Below are positions 56,017 through 64,000 of a stretch of 64,000 bases of DNA, piece after piece (the first letter of the stretch is position 1; each line of letters starts with the position of its first letter). The position numbers and the translations under genes are program-made. Origin of the DNA: HGM20899 sp964615195 (GTDB lineage Bacteria; Pseudomonadota; Gammaproteobacteria; Enterobacterales; Succinivibrionaceae). A model generated the notes under the pieces. The model saw only the letters and a program-made list of their open reading frames with translations. It did no database searches and had not been told where the DNA came from. The stretch is taken from NCBI GenBank assembly GCA_964615195.1, contig CAZTNG010000002.1, positions 1-64,000 of the forward strand. Direction: 5' to 3'.

Positions 56017-56036
56017 CAAATTTCATTTGAAATTTG
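56017..56036. promoter_or_regulatory. Inverted repeat upstream of the msh operon
   Basis: CAAATTTCATTTGAAATTTG is two 9-bp arms around a 2-bp spacer, 54-73 nt upstream of the mshI start. Position and symmetry fit a dimeric regulator site; the regulator is unknown. In such AT-rich DNA a chance palindrome of this length is possible but not common. Confidence 0.4.
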
Positions 56037-56394
56037 CACATAATAACTATTTCATTGCAATTAAATTTAGCATAAATCAAATTATACATATAATTCAAAT
56101 ATCACAAATATGAAAATGCCTGACATTTTCTCAAATTTATCTTTATTAGTAGAAATACAAAAATCAATTAAATACTTCTACAATTTTAACGCCATTATTC
56201 TTAAATTTACAAGAAATTAGGTGTTTTTATATCATTTAAGTTTTTTATTTTTAACAAAATTATTATACTAATTAAATTAAGCTGAGAAATTTTTTAATAA
56301 AAATAATACAAAACTAGATTATATAAAATATTATATAATATTAATAACTCCTAAAAATCATACTTTAAAGAGTTAACTGAACTTAACAAAACTA

Positions 56395-56439
56395 ATGGCT
56401 ACATACATTCGAGTAATATTTAATTTTATATGTAGCCAT
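56395..56439 (-). terminator. Probable terminator of ssb
   Basis: An 11-bp perfect stem (atggctacata / tatgtagccat) with a 23-nt loop, 22 nt past the ssb stop. The minus strand continues TAGTTTTGTT, a fair U-rich tract; the plus strand also has a T-run a little farther on. Confidence 0.6.
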
Positions 56440-56460
56440 ATAACAATTTTTTTAATAATA

Positions 56461-57126
56461 TTAAAATGGAACATCATCATCTGCAAAAGGATGCATATCA
56501 GGTTCATTTTCATTTTTATTTTTTGAAGTATTATCACTACTAGAAGTTTGAGGAAAATCCTGAGCAACCTTAAACGAATTAGGTTCCGGCATGCTCCATT
56601 TAGTAGGATTAGAATTAAGGCTTGCTTGATTAACCATATTTCCAGAAGAAACATTGTTATTTTGCGTGCTATGCGAAAATTTATCTTGCACACTAGATTC
56701 TTTCACAACATTTTGATTCTGGGAATAATTTGACATTTGTTGCTGAGGTTGGGAATAATTATTACCAACAGGTTGTTGCTGATTACTATTTTTGCTACTT
56801 AACATTTGCATTTCTAATACTTGAATTTCAGTAACATATCTTTTAATGCCCTGTTTATCGTCATATGAGCGAGTTCTCATCTTACCTTCAACATAAACTA
56901 AACTTCCTTTCCTTAAATAATCTCTAGCTATTTCAGCCAATCTACCCCAAAAAACCAACCTATGCCATTCTACACGATCTTGCATCTGTCCTTGTTGATC
57001 TCGGTAACTTTCATTAGTTGCTAGAGATGCTGTTGCAACACCTGTTGAATTACTTGGTAGCATACGAAAATCTGGATCATTGGATATGTTACCCAATAAA
57101 ATTACTTTATTTATACCTCTTGGCAT
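56461..57126 (-). CDS. ssb: Single-stranded DNA-binding protein
   Basis: 221 residues. OB-fold (about 1-112) with GINKVILLGNISNDPDFR and YVEGKMRTRSYDDKQGIKRYVTEI, then a long Gln/Asn/Ser-rich linker (about 115-205) and the acidic tip DDDVPF that binds partner proteins. The linker is longer than in E. coli SSB (178 residues). AAGGAG lies 6 nt before the ATG. Divergent from uvrA, the conserved arrangement. Confidence 0.96.
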   Translation of the reverse strand: MPRGINKVILLGNISNDPDFRMLPSNSTGVATASLATNESYRDQQGQMQDRVEWHRLVFWGRLAEIARDYLRKGSLVYVEGKMRTRSYDDKQGIKRYVTEIQVLEMQMLSSKNSNQQQPVGNNYSQPQQQMSNYSQNQNVVKESSVQDKFSHSTQNNNVSSGNMVNQASLNSNPTKWSMPEPNSFKVAQDFPQTSSSDNTSKNKNENEPDMHPFADDDVPF

Positions 57127-57491
57127 AACTACTCCTTATAAAACAATACCAATTGAAGGTACAGATACTAAAAAATCATTAAAAACCTTCAACCACAAAC
57201 AAATCTTGTCCATATTATCATAAGTCTAAAAATATGTCCCTCAAGAAACAAAAAATGAATTTTATAAAATGATGTACAACTCCCTTAATATACCTTATAC
57301 ATAAAGCACATAAAACTAGTGCTACTACATAATAAATTCTATTACATTAACTTAAAGAATTAATAGCTAGATAGACAAGCAATAGCATATAATATTGAAA
57401 TAATGTTAAATATTAATGCATTTGTTTTATATTATAAATACATAATAATTTGTATTATTTAATAAATAATTATTACAAATTTGGGGCGGAT
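57127..57491. other. Divergent ssb-uvrA control region
   Basis: 365 bp, AT-rich, no gene seen. It holds the ssb promoter. I searched by eye for the gammaproteobacterial LexA box (CTGT-N8-ACAG) and found none; a single ACAG near 57161 has no partner. Confidence 0.6.
57217..57244 (-). promoter_or_regulatory. Probable sigma-70 promoter of ssb
   Basis: On the minus strand TTGAGG (57239-57244) and TATGAT (57217-57222) are 16 nt apart, each one or two bases from consensus. The leader would be about 84 nt. Confidence 0.5.
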
Positions 57492-60314
57492 ATGGCAAAA
57501 GAAATAATAATTAAAGGGGCTAAAACACATAACTTAAAAAATATAAGAGTTAATATTCCTAAAGATTGCTTTTGTGTTATTACAGGGTTATCAGGCTCAG
57601 GGAAATCATCTCTAGCATTTGATACAATCTATGCTGAAGGACAAAGAAAATATGTAGAATCGCTCTCTTCGTACGCTAGACAGTTTCTACAATTAATGGA
57701 TAAACCTGACGTTGAATATATTGAAGGTTTATCTCCAGCCATATCAATAGAACAAAAATCAACTTCTCATAATCCAAGATCAACTGTTGGTACAATAACA
57801 GAAATTTACGATTACTTAAGAGTGCTCTACGCCAGAATTGGTGAAGCTAGATGCCCACAACATGGTAATATATTAAAAGCAAGTACTATTAAACAAATGC
57901 AAGATGAAATACTTAAAATACCAACAGATTCAAAAATCATGATTCTTGCCCCTATAGTAAGAAATAGAAAAGGGGAATATAAATTATTATTAGATAATAT
58001 GGCTCGCGCTGGTTACATTAGAGCAAAAATTGATGGAGAAATTTGTGATTTATCAGATCCTCCAGAATTAGATTTGCATAAAAAACATAATATAGAAATC
58101 ATAATAGATCGATTAAAAAAACGTGATGACGACATATTTCTGCAAAGAATTGCAGACTCGCTAGAAACAGCATTAAAACTCACCAATGGAATAGCATCTG
58201 TATCATTAATTGATGAACCACAAATTAATGACTTAGTCTTCTCTCAAAATTATTCTTGCCTAAAATGTGGATATTCTATTCAAGAACTTGAACCAAGAAA
58301 TTTTTCATTTAATAATCCTGCTGGTGCATGTCCTACATGCTTAGGATTAGGTGCAATTGAAATTTTTTTACCAGATTCTTTTATTGTAGACGAATATTTG
58401 ACCCTTAGAGAAGGAGCAATAAAATATTGGAGTCCTTCGGCAAAAAACAATTTTGCAATACTTTCATCTTTAGCAAAACATTACGGCTTTAGTCTTGATA
58501 CTCCTTATAATCAATTATCTAACAATATAAAAGATTTAATATTCTTTGGAAATAATAATGAACAAATAGAAATAAAAATGATTTTGGAAAATGGTGGACT
58601 TTACCAAAGAAAAACAAGTTTTGATGGAGTAATTCAGTCTATTAATAAAAAATTTAAAGAAGGTTTTAATAGTCAAAAAGAAGAATTATCAAAATACATA
58701 ACTGCACGAGAATGTACAGAATGTAATGGAGCTAGATTAAAAGAAGCATATAGAAATGTTTTTATAAATAACCTTTCTTTACCTCAATTAGGGAGCCTTA
58801 CAATAAAAGAAAATTTGAATTTTTTCAAAAATTTAAAATTATCTCTTCAACAAGAGACTATAGCGAATAGACTAATTAAGGAAATAACTTCTCGCCTTCA
58901 ATTTCTAGTTAACGTTGGATTAGATTATCTAACAATAAATAGATCTGCTGACACTTTATCTGGTGGTGAAAGTCAGCGAATTAGACTTGCTAGTCAAATA
59001 GGTTCTGGACTTACAGGTGTTATGTACGTATTAGATGAACCTAGTATTGGATTACATCAACGAGACAATGAAAAACTCTTAGAGTCTCTCTTTCATCTAC
59101 GTGATTTAGGTAATTCTGTTATTGTCGTTGAACATGATGAAGATACAATTCGAAAAGCAGATCATATAATTGATGTAGGACCTGGAGCAGGAATTCATGG
59201 CGGACAAATTGTAGCTCAAGGTTCGATAAATGATATTGTTAATGAGCCATCGTCTATAACTGGAATGTACCTCAGCGGAGTAAAGAAAATTGCAATACCT
59301 AAAAGAAAAGCAATGGGAGATAAGTTTATAAAATTAAGTGGTGCAAAAGGTAATAATCTAAAAAACATTTCAATTAGTATTCCATGTGGCCTATTAACTT
59401 GCGTTACAGGTGTGTCTGGATCAGGGAAATCAACATTAGTTAACAATACTCTTTATATAATTGCCCAAAAAGTACTAAATAATGCAAAAAACAGCATACC
59501 CGATCCCTATCAAAATATTGAGGGCTTAGAATATTTTGATAAAGTAATAAATATTGATCAAAGTCCTATTGGCAGAACTCCTAGATCCAATCCTGCAACA
59601 TACGTAGATTTCTTTACAGCAATTAGAGAACTATTTGCAAACACAAGAGAATCAAGAGCTCGAGGATATACTCCAGGAAGATTTTCATTTAATATTAAAG
59701 GTGGAAGATGCGAAGCATGTCATGGAGATGGAGTAATCAAAGTAGAAATGAATTTTCTTCCAGATGTTTACGTTAAATGTGATGAATGTTGTGGAAAAAG
59801 ATTTAATAAAGAAACATTAGATATTACCTATAAGAACAAAACAATCCAAGATGTTTTAAATATGTCAGTAGAAGAAGCTCTTGAATTCTTTGAAGCAATA
59901 CCAACTATAAAAAAGAAACTCCAAACTCTATCTGATGTAGGTTTGTCATACATTACACTAGGTCAACAAGCTACTACATTATCTGGAGGGGAAGCTCAAA
60001 GAATAAAACTAGCTAAAGAACTCTCAAAAATTTCATCAGGCAAAACACTGTATATTCTAGATGAGCCAACTACAGGACTTCATTTCCAAGATGTAGATAT
60101 GTTATTAAATGTCTTATTTAAACTAAGAGACGCTGGTAATACTATTGTTGTTATAGAGCACAATCTAGATGTAATAAAATGTGCAGATTATATAATTGAT
60201 CTTGGACCAGAAGGTGGAAACAATGGAGGAGAGGTAATCGCAATTGGAACTCCTGAACAAGTTTCCAAAAATGAAAAATCTTACACTGGAATTTTTTTGA
60301 ACAAAATTTTATAA
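57492..60314 (+). CDS. uvrA: Excinuclease ABC subunit A
   Basis: 940 residues from ATG 57492 (MAKEIIIKGAKTHNLKN), matching E. coli UvrA length; a TTG/ATG 42 nt upstream adds residues not seen in the family. Two ABC ATPase halves: Walker A GLSGSGKSSLAF and GVSGSGKSTLVN, signatures LSGGESQRIRLA and LSGGEAQRIKLA, plus zinc-finger Cys sets (CLKCG...CPTC and CEACHGDG...CDEC). It is the damage sensor of nucleotide excision repair with UvrB. A G-rich ribosome site (GGGGCGG) precedes the ATG. Confidence 0.97.
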   Translation: MAKEIIIKGAKTHNLKNIRVNIPKDCFCVITGLSGSGKSSLAFDTIYAEGQRKYVESLSSYARQFLQLMDKPDVEYIEGLSPAISIEQKSTSHNPRSTVGTITEIYDYLRVLYARIGEARCPQHGNILKASTIKQMQDEILKIPTDSKIMILAPIVRNRKGEYKLLLDNMARAGYIRAKIDGEICDLSDPPELDLHKKHNIEIIIDRLKKRDDDIFLQRIADSLETALKLTNGIASVSLIDEPQINDLVFSQNYSCLKCGYSIQELEPRNFSFNNPAGACPTCLGLGAIEIFLPDSFIVDEYLTLREGAIKYWSPSAKNNFAILSSLAKHYGFSLDTPYNQLSNNIKDLIFFGNNNEQIEIKMILENGGLYQRKTSFDGVIQSINKKFKEGFNSQKEELSKYITARECTECNGARLKEAYRNVFINNLSLPQLGSLTIKENLNFFKNLKLSLQQETIANRLIKEITSRLQFLVNVGLDYLTINRSADTLSGGESQRIRLASQIGSGLTGVMYVLDEPSIGLHQRDNEKLLESLFHLRDLGNSVIVVEHDEDTIRKADHIIDVGPGAGIHGGQIVAQGSINDIVNEPSSITGMYLSGVKKIAIPKRKAMGDKFIKLSGAKGNNLKNISISIPCGLLTCVTGVSGSGKSTLVNNTLYIIAQKVLNNAKNSIPDPYQNIEGLEYFDKVINIDQSPIGRTPRSNPATYVDFFTAIRELFANTRESRARGYTPGRFSFNIKGGRCEACHGDGVIKVEMNFLPDVYVKCDECCGKRFNKETLDITYKNKTIQDVLNMSVEEALEFFEAIPTIKKKLQTLSDVGLSYITLGQQATTLSGGEAQRIKLAKELSKISSGKTLYILDEPTTGLHFQDVDMLLNVLFKLRDAGNTIVVIEHNLDVIKCADYIIDLGPEGGNNGGEVIAIGTPEQVSKNEKSYTGIFLNKIL

Positions 60315-60354
60315 TCATAAAATAGTACTAGAAATATAAAGGATAAAATTGATA

Positions 60355-60744
60355 ATGAGTTATTTGTTAACTGATACCGAATTTAACGCTGCGTTACAAC
60401 TTAATGCAGATTATCGATACCAACATTTTTTTTCAAAGATTAAAAAAAATTTGGTTGTTTACGTTTTAAGAAAAGAACAAGAAATTTTATTTCTAGAATC
60501 CACAGATGAGGATTCTGAAAATAATATACTACCTGTATGGTGTCATGAAGACTACGCTGCAAAATATACAGAAAATAACGAAACCTGCGAAAAATACACA
60601 CCTCAAGCAATTTCATTAGCTATTTTTTTGGAAAAATGGATTCCAACAATGGCTTCATCAAATGGAGAATTAGCTATATTCCCAACAACAAACTCAGATT
60701 GCACTATAATTTCAGCTGCAGAATTTGAAAAAGAATTTAACTAA
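60355..60744 (+). CDS. DUF2750-like protein of unknown function
   Basis: 129 residues from ATG 60355, or 131 from a TTG at 60349; AAAGGA upstream is spaced better for the TTG, so the start is uncertain. No signal peptide or membrane segment. LPVWCHEDYAAKYT and SLAIFLEKWIPTMASSNGELAIFPTTNSD resemble DUF2750 proteins, whose function is not known. Short soluble cytoplasmic protein. It follows uvrA by about 40 nt and may be co-transcribed. Confidence 0.7.
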   Translation: MSYLLTDTEFNAALQLNADYRYQHFFSKIKKNLVVYVLRKEQEILFLESTDEDSENNILPVWCHEDYAAKYTENNETCEKYTPQAISLAIFLEKWIPTMASSNGELAIFPTTNSDCTIISAAEFEKEFN

Positions 60745-60748
60745 TGCC

Positions 60749-60786
60749 AAAATGCTTATTTTCAAAACAATGTAAATAAGCATTTT
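60749..60786. terminator. Terminator between DUF2750-like gene and LTA-synthase-type gene
   Basis: A 12-bp perfect stem (aaaatgcttatt / aataagcatttt) with a 14-nt loop starts 4 nt after the DUF2750-like stop codon. The stem ends in four T on each strand, so it may serve both convergent genes. Confidence 0.7.
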
Positions 60787-60858
60787 CAACAAAATACCAA
60801 TTGTAAGATAACTAATACAGAAAATATTACAACTTATTTAATAATTCACTCTTAAAAA

Positions 60859-62832
60859 TTACTTAGAATTTGTATTTAAATATTCACTTCCATATAATTC
60901 ATTAGAGTATAGATAATCACCAATTATTCCCATTGCATGGCCAATATTCACAAAATCTTTTTCATTTGATATCGGAACCAAAGGGCCGGACAATTTTTCC
61001 AATGCGTATGTTTGTGGCTCCTTTTCAGGAGAAAATAATACTACTTTCCCAGGTATCATATATGCGAAATTATTGTTATATTGCATAAGAGCACGCCCCC
61101 CATTAGTATTTATACATAAATCCTGGCCAATCATTGGATATGATGCCGATATCCCTGCTAATGATAATAACGTTGGAGCCATATCTATTTGACTGACCAT
61201 TCTATTGTCTATTTTGGGCTTAATATCAGCTCCTAAAATTAAAGCAGGAATATGATAATTACTTAATGGAACACTAGTTTTCCCAGTTACCCTACTATCA
61301 TGATCAGCAATAATTAAAAAAATAGTGTCTTTATAATATTCTTCTTTTTTTGCATTCTTAAAAAATTCACCTAATGCATAATCAGCATATTTCACTGCGT
61401 TATTTCTCGTGTTTTTATTCACATCATACAAGTCAATTTTTCCATCAGGAAATTCAAATGGATCATGATTTGAAGAAGTAAACACTAAACTAAAAAATGG
61501 CTTTTTGCTCGCGTACATTGTTTTAAATTGCTCATTCACTTTTTTGTACAAATCTTCATCACTAACGCCCCAAGAGCCAACAAAAGATGGATTTAAATAA
61601 TCATTCTCTCCAATAATATTTTGTACACCATTTCCTAAAAAAAAGGTTTTCATGTTATCAAAATGGGTTTCACCACCATAAATAAAACTTGTAACATATC
61701 CTTTTGACTTAAGCAAAGCAGGTAACGTGAAAAAATTACTTTGAGCTTTATCTAATTTAACGACAGCTGTTATTGGCGTAGGAGGAAAACCAGAAACAAC
61801 AGCTTCAATGCCTCGAATAGATCTTGTTCCTGTAGCAAAAGCATTTGTAAAACTCCATCCTTCTGCTGATAATTTTTCATAATTTGGGGATAAATCTAAG
61901 CCGCCCAAAGATTTTACAAATTGAGCGCCAAAACTTTCTTGCAAAAGGATAACAATGTTCAAAGGTTTACTTCTATTATAAGCTGCTTGATTTAAAGACA
62001 GTGTTGGTTGAGATTTACCTCCTTGTTCATATTGTTGCGAAACTCTGTTTGAATTATTCCTAACAAGAGAAATTAAAGTTTCATCATCCATTTTTCCATA
62101 ATATTCCATGGCACTTTTATCTTTTTTCATTCGAGTAGCCGCAAATGCCACTGAATAACTTGAATTTAAAACAGCTTCATTTATTGTGGGATCTGTACTA
62201 AATGCAACCATTGCAGGATTTATAGGACGGTGACCTAAAGTTGATCTAGCCATAAATACAGTAACAGCCAAAATAACAGGTAAAAGCAGTATAGTTACTA
62301 GTTTATTAATTTTATATTCTTTCTTTACTATTTTTCCAAATATCCTTAATGCTCCTAAAAAAACTAAAACAACAATTATCAATCCAATAACTAATTGCAA
62401 AGCTCTCCCTTGACAAAGCATTTTTAAAACTTCTTTCGGATAAACTAGATATTCTACAAAGAATCTATTAGGTCTAACGCCATACTCAGTTATAAAATCT
62501 GGCGTAGAAGCTTCCATAAAAAATGAAAATGTTACAAAAAAAGACATTAGTACAATGTATAAATATCTATAAAGTTTCCATGAAAATATCGTTAAAGAAC
62601 TTAAGATTGTACAAGTAAACAAAATAGATAATATCCAACCTAAACTAGACAGATCTATTCTGAATCCAAATAAAAATATATTCATTAAATCTTTTATAGA
62701 TGCAATTCTGTCACTTATCATTAAGCATAATATTACTCTACCTACAAAAAAAACAATTAACATAGCAAAAGACATATACAATAACGGCATTATTGGTCTT
62801 AAACTATTTTTTACTATTAGCAGGTATTTCAT
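60859..62832 (-). CDS. LTA synthase-type phosphoglycerol transferase / sulfatase-fold membrane protein
   Basis: 657 residues from ATG 62832 (GAGAG about 8 nt upstream); an upstream GTG lacks a ribosome site. About five membrane helices (1-200) precede a sulfatase-fold periplasmic domain: metal Glu in VILLQESFG, catalytic Thr in NAFATGTRSIRG, and the metal pair in IIADHDSRV. In Gram-negative bacteria such enzymes add phosphoglycerol or phosphoethanolamine to periplasmic glucans or lipids; the substrate here is unknown. It lies downstream of metH on the same strand. Confidence 0.85.
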   Translation of the reverse strand: MKYLLIVKNSLRPIMPLLYMSFAMLIVFFVGRVILCLMISDRIASIKDLMNIFLFGFRIDLSSLGWILSILFTCTILSSLTIFSWKLYRYLYIVLMSFFVTFSFFMEASTPDFITEYGVRPNRFFVEYLVYPKEVLKMLCQGRALQLVIGLIIVVLVFLGALRIFGKIVKKEYKINKLVTILLLPVILAVTVFMARSTLGHRPINPAMVAFSTDPTINEAVLNSSYSVAFAATRMKKDKSAMEYYGKMDDETLISLVRNNSNRVSQQYEQGGKSQPTLSLNQAAYNRSKPLNIVILLQESFGAQFVKSLGGLDLSPNYEKLSAEGWSFTNAFATGTRSIRGIEAVVSGFPPTPITAVVKLDKAQSNFFTLPALLKSKGYVTSFIYGGETHFDNMKTFFLGNGVQNIIGENDYLNPSFVGSWGVSDEDLYKKVNEQFKTMYASKKPFFSLVFTSSNHDPFEFPDGKIDLYDVNKNTRNNAVKYADYALGEFFKNAKKEEYYKDTIFLIIADHDSRVTGKTSVPLSNYHIPALILGADIKPKIDNRMVSQIDMAPTLLSLAGISASYPMIGQDLCINTNGGRALMQYNNNFAYMIPGKVVLFSPEKEPQTYALEKLSGPLVPISNEKDFVNIGHAMGIIGDYLYSNELYGSEYLNTNSK

Positions 62833-62920
62833 GCTTATGCTCTCTATAATTTCAAACACTTAAATCAGCTACCAAAATGAGGGTAAAACATATTCTTAAC
62901 TACAAATTATAGTTAATTTT

Positions 62921-64000
62921 TTATTTAGTTGGAATATAACCCAAATAGTATCCCATTCCATTTTCTATGTCTTCAACTTTTCTGTTAGTAGACTTAGAAT
63001 ATGACAATAACTGATCTCTCTGAATACCATTTACAGAAAAATAACACGATTCTTTATTACCAAAAATTAAACAACTTACAGCGCTAACAGGATTCATCAT
63101 GTATGATGATGTTAATGATAAATTAATTTTATTTTCTACTTCAAAAACATTCCACAATACAGATTTCATCGAATGATCAGGACACACTGGATATCCAATA
63201 GCTGGCCTAATACCTTGATATTTACCACTTATAATACTACCAATATCTACGGGATTTATTTTTTCTTCATAACCCCAATATTCTGTTCTCACCAAATAAT
63301 GCACATATTCAGCAGCAGCTTCTGCCAATCTGTCGGCTAAAATTTGTGCTAACATTGCACGGTAATCATCTTCTTTTGCTTTATATTTTTGTTTTATATT
63401 CTCTATCCCGATACCTGCATTTATAGCCATAAACCCAATAGCATCATTATCTTCATCTATAAAATCAGCCAACGATAAACAAGTAGACGTATCCATTTGT
63501 TGTCTTAAAAAATGCAAATTAAAATTCTTATTTGCGCAAATAGTAACTGTGTCAGCAGACGTTTTTTTAGCAGGATATAAACATATCAATCCTTTTATCT
63601 TAAAGACTTTACTGTCAATAAATTCTTTAAGCATTAATTGACAATCATTATATAAGTTGGTTGCCTCTTTACCACTATCAGGATCAGACAATAAAGCAGG
63701 GAATGAACCTTTTAAACCCCACGCTGAAAACAAACCTTGCCACCAAATAAATTTTAAAATCTCTTTCAAATCAATATCTAGTACTTTTGACCCCAAAAAA
63801 TTTGGAGTATTTGGCTTTGTAATTTTAAAATCGATTATTTTTGATCTATTTACAGCATCCTGATATGAAATTGTTTTTAATTTAGAATATTTCAATTCAT
63901 AAAAATGTCTTGCTAAAGCATAATCCTCTCTAATTTTTTTCAAAAAATCTAACTTTAGATCTTTAGATAACAAACTTTGAACAACAGTTACTGCTCTGCT
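62921..64000 (-). CDS. metH: Cobalamin-dependent methionine synthase, C-terminal part (gene cut by window edge)
   Basis: At least 359 residues, open through the window edge; the frame continues upstream without a stop (SRAVTVVQS before LLSKDL). It is the AdoMet-binding reactivation domain of MetH: WWQGLFSAWGLKGSFP, CLSLADFI, DDYRAMLAQILADRLAEAAAEYVH, the AdoMet motif RPAIGYPVCPDH, and YFSVNGIQRDQLLSYS. This domain remethylates oxidised cobalamin. The B12, folate and homocysteine domains should lie beyond 64000. Confidence 0.93.
   Translation of the reverse strand, partial: SRAVTVVQSLLSKDLKLDFLKKIREDYALARHFYELKYSKLKTISYQDAVNRSKIIDFKITKPNTPNFLGSKVLDIDLKEILKFIWWQGLFSAWGLKGSFPALLSDPDSGKEATNLYNDCQLMLKEFIDSKVFKIKGLICLYPAKKTSADTVTICANKNFNLHFLRQQMDTSTCLSLADFIDEDNDAIGFMAINAGIGIENIKQKYKAKEDDYRAMLAQILADRLAEAAAEYVHYLVRTEYWGYEEKINPVDIGSIISGKYQGIRPAIGYPVCPDHSMKSVLWNVFEVENKINLSLTSSYMMNPVSAVSCLIFGNKESCYFSVNGIQRDQLLSYSKSTNRKVEDIENGMGYYLGYIPTK

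Larger units (their letters stand above)
55964..56460. other. 497-bp non-coding region between mshI and ssb
   Basis: Very AT-rich, with stops in all frames; I see no gene. It contains the presumed msh operon promoter, a 20-bp inverted repeat (56017-56036), a short hairpin gaaaatg-cctga-cattttc (56112-56130) and the ssb terminator. In related genomes csrD/mshH occupies this place. Confidence 0.65.

Noticed and set aside
56373..56693. 106-codon minus-strand frame overlapping the ssb 3' end
   Set aside because: It starts inside ssb in another frame, and its translation is Ile/Leu/Lys-rich low-complexity sequence typical of AT-rich DNA.

Overview
The window is an AT-rich stretch of bacterial chromosome, almost fully coding, with no rRNA, tRNA, CRISPR array, integrase or transposase that I can see. 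Gene content and order are gammaproteobacterial: gspC-N/nudE, hslR-hslO, bioH/greB/pckA/nfuA, secB-gpsA, gpmI-envC, pmbA/yjgA, tldD-nit-rng-maf-mreDCB, and an MSHA pilus cluster next to ssb/uvrA are arrangements known from Vibrionales, Alteromonadales and Aeromonadales. The low GC, a very large secreted starch-degrading enzyme and an ATP-type PEP carboxykinase suggest a rumen or gut member of the Succinivibrionaceae (Ruminobacter/Succinivibrio type). That placement is inference; no database was searched.

Layout. (1) 1-7053: a lipoprotein with two PKD domains, a 1550-residue secreted protein carrying both an alpha-amylase and a pullulanase catalytic domain, and nudE, all on the minus strand. 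A LacI/PurR-like operator lies just upstream of the amylase-pullulanase gene. (2) 7055-18514: a complete minus-strand type II secretion operon, gspC to gspN, which is the likely exporter of that enzyme, as in the Klebsiella pul locus. (3) 18638-26392: redox and heat chaperones (hslR, hslO), ammonium transporter amtB with a good sigma-54 promoter, bioH, two small unrecognised genes, greB, pckA and nfuA. (4) 26452-35703: gpsA, secB, a YibN-like rhodanese, gpmI, envC, panZ, glpX, pmbA, yjgA/darP and a periplasmic rhodanese. (5) 35748-42636: tldD, a nitrilase-family gene, rng, maf and the cell-shape genes mreDCB. (6) 42808-55963: a 15-gene minus-strand MSHA-type type IV pilus cluster, mshI to mshP. 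(7) 56461-64000: ssb, uvrA, a DUF2750-like gene, an LTA-synthase-type phosphoglycerol transferase, and the 3' part of metH, cut by the window edge.

How it fits together. Two related envelope machines dominate: the T2SS and the MSHA pilus. Each has its own secretin, ATPase, polytopic platform protein and set of type IV prepilin-like subunits. The window has no prepilin peptidase, so both must use one encoded elsewhere. The T2SS probably delivers the amylase-pullulanase to the medium or cell surface, and the adjacent lipoprotein with matching PKD and Cys-rich modules may help hold or present it. The MSHA ATPase MshE has two N-terminal motifs of the MshEN c-di-GMP-binding type, so the pilus may be tuned by that second messenger.

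I do not see a clearly new defence or mobile system. The parts most worth a second look are the amylase-pullulanase/lipoprotein pair next to the T2SS, the two small orphan genes between bioH and greB, the shortened msh cluster (no separate mshA, mshQ or csrD/mshH), and several perfect inverted or tandem repeats at regulatory positions.
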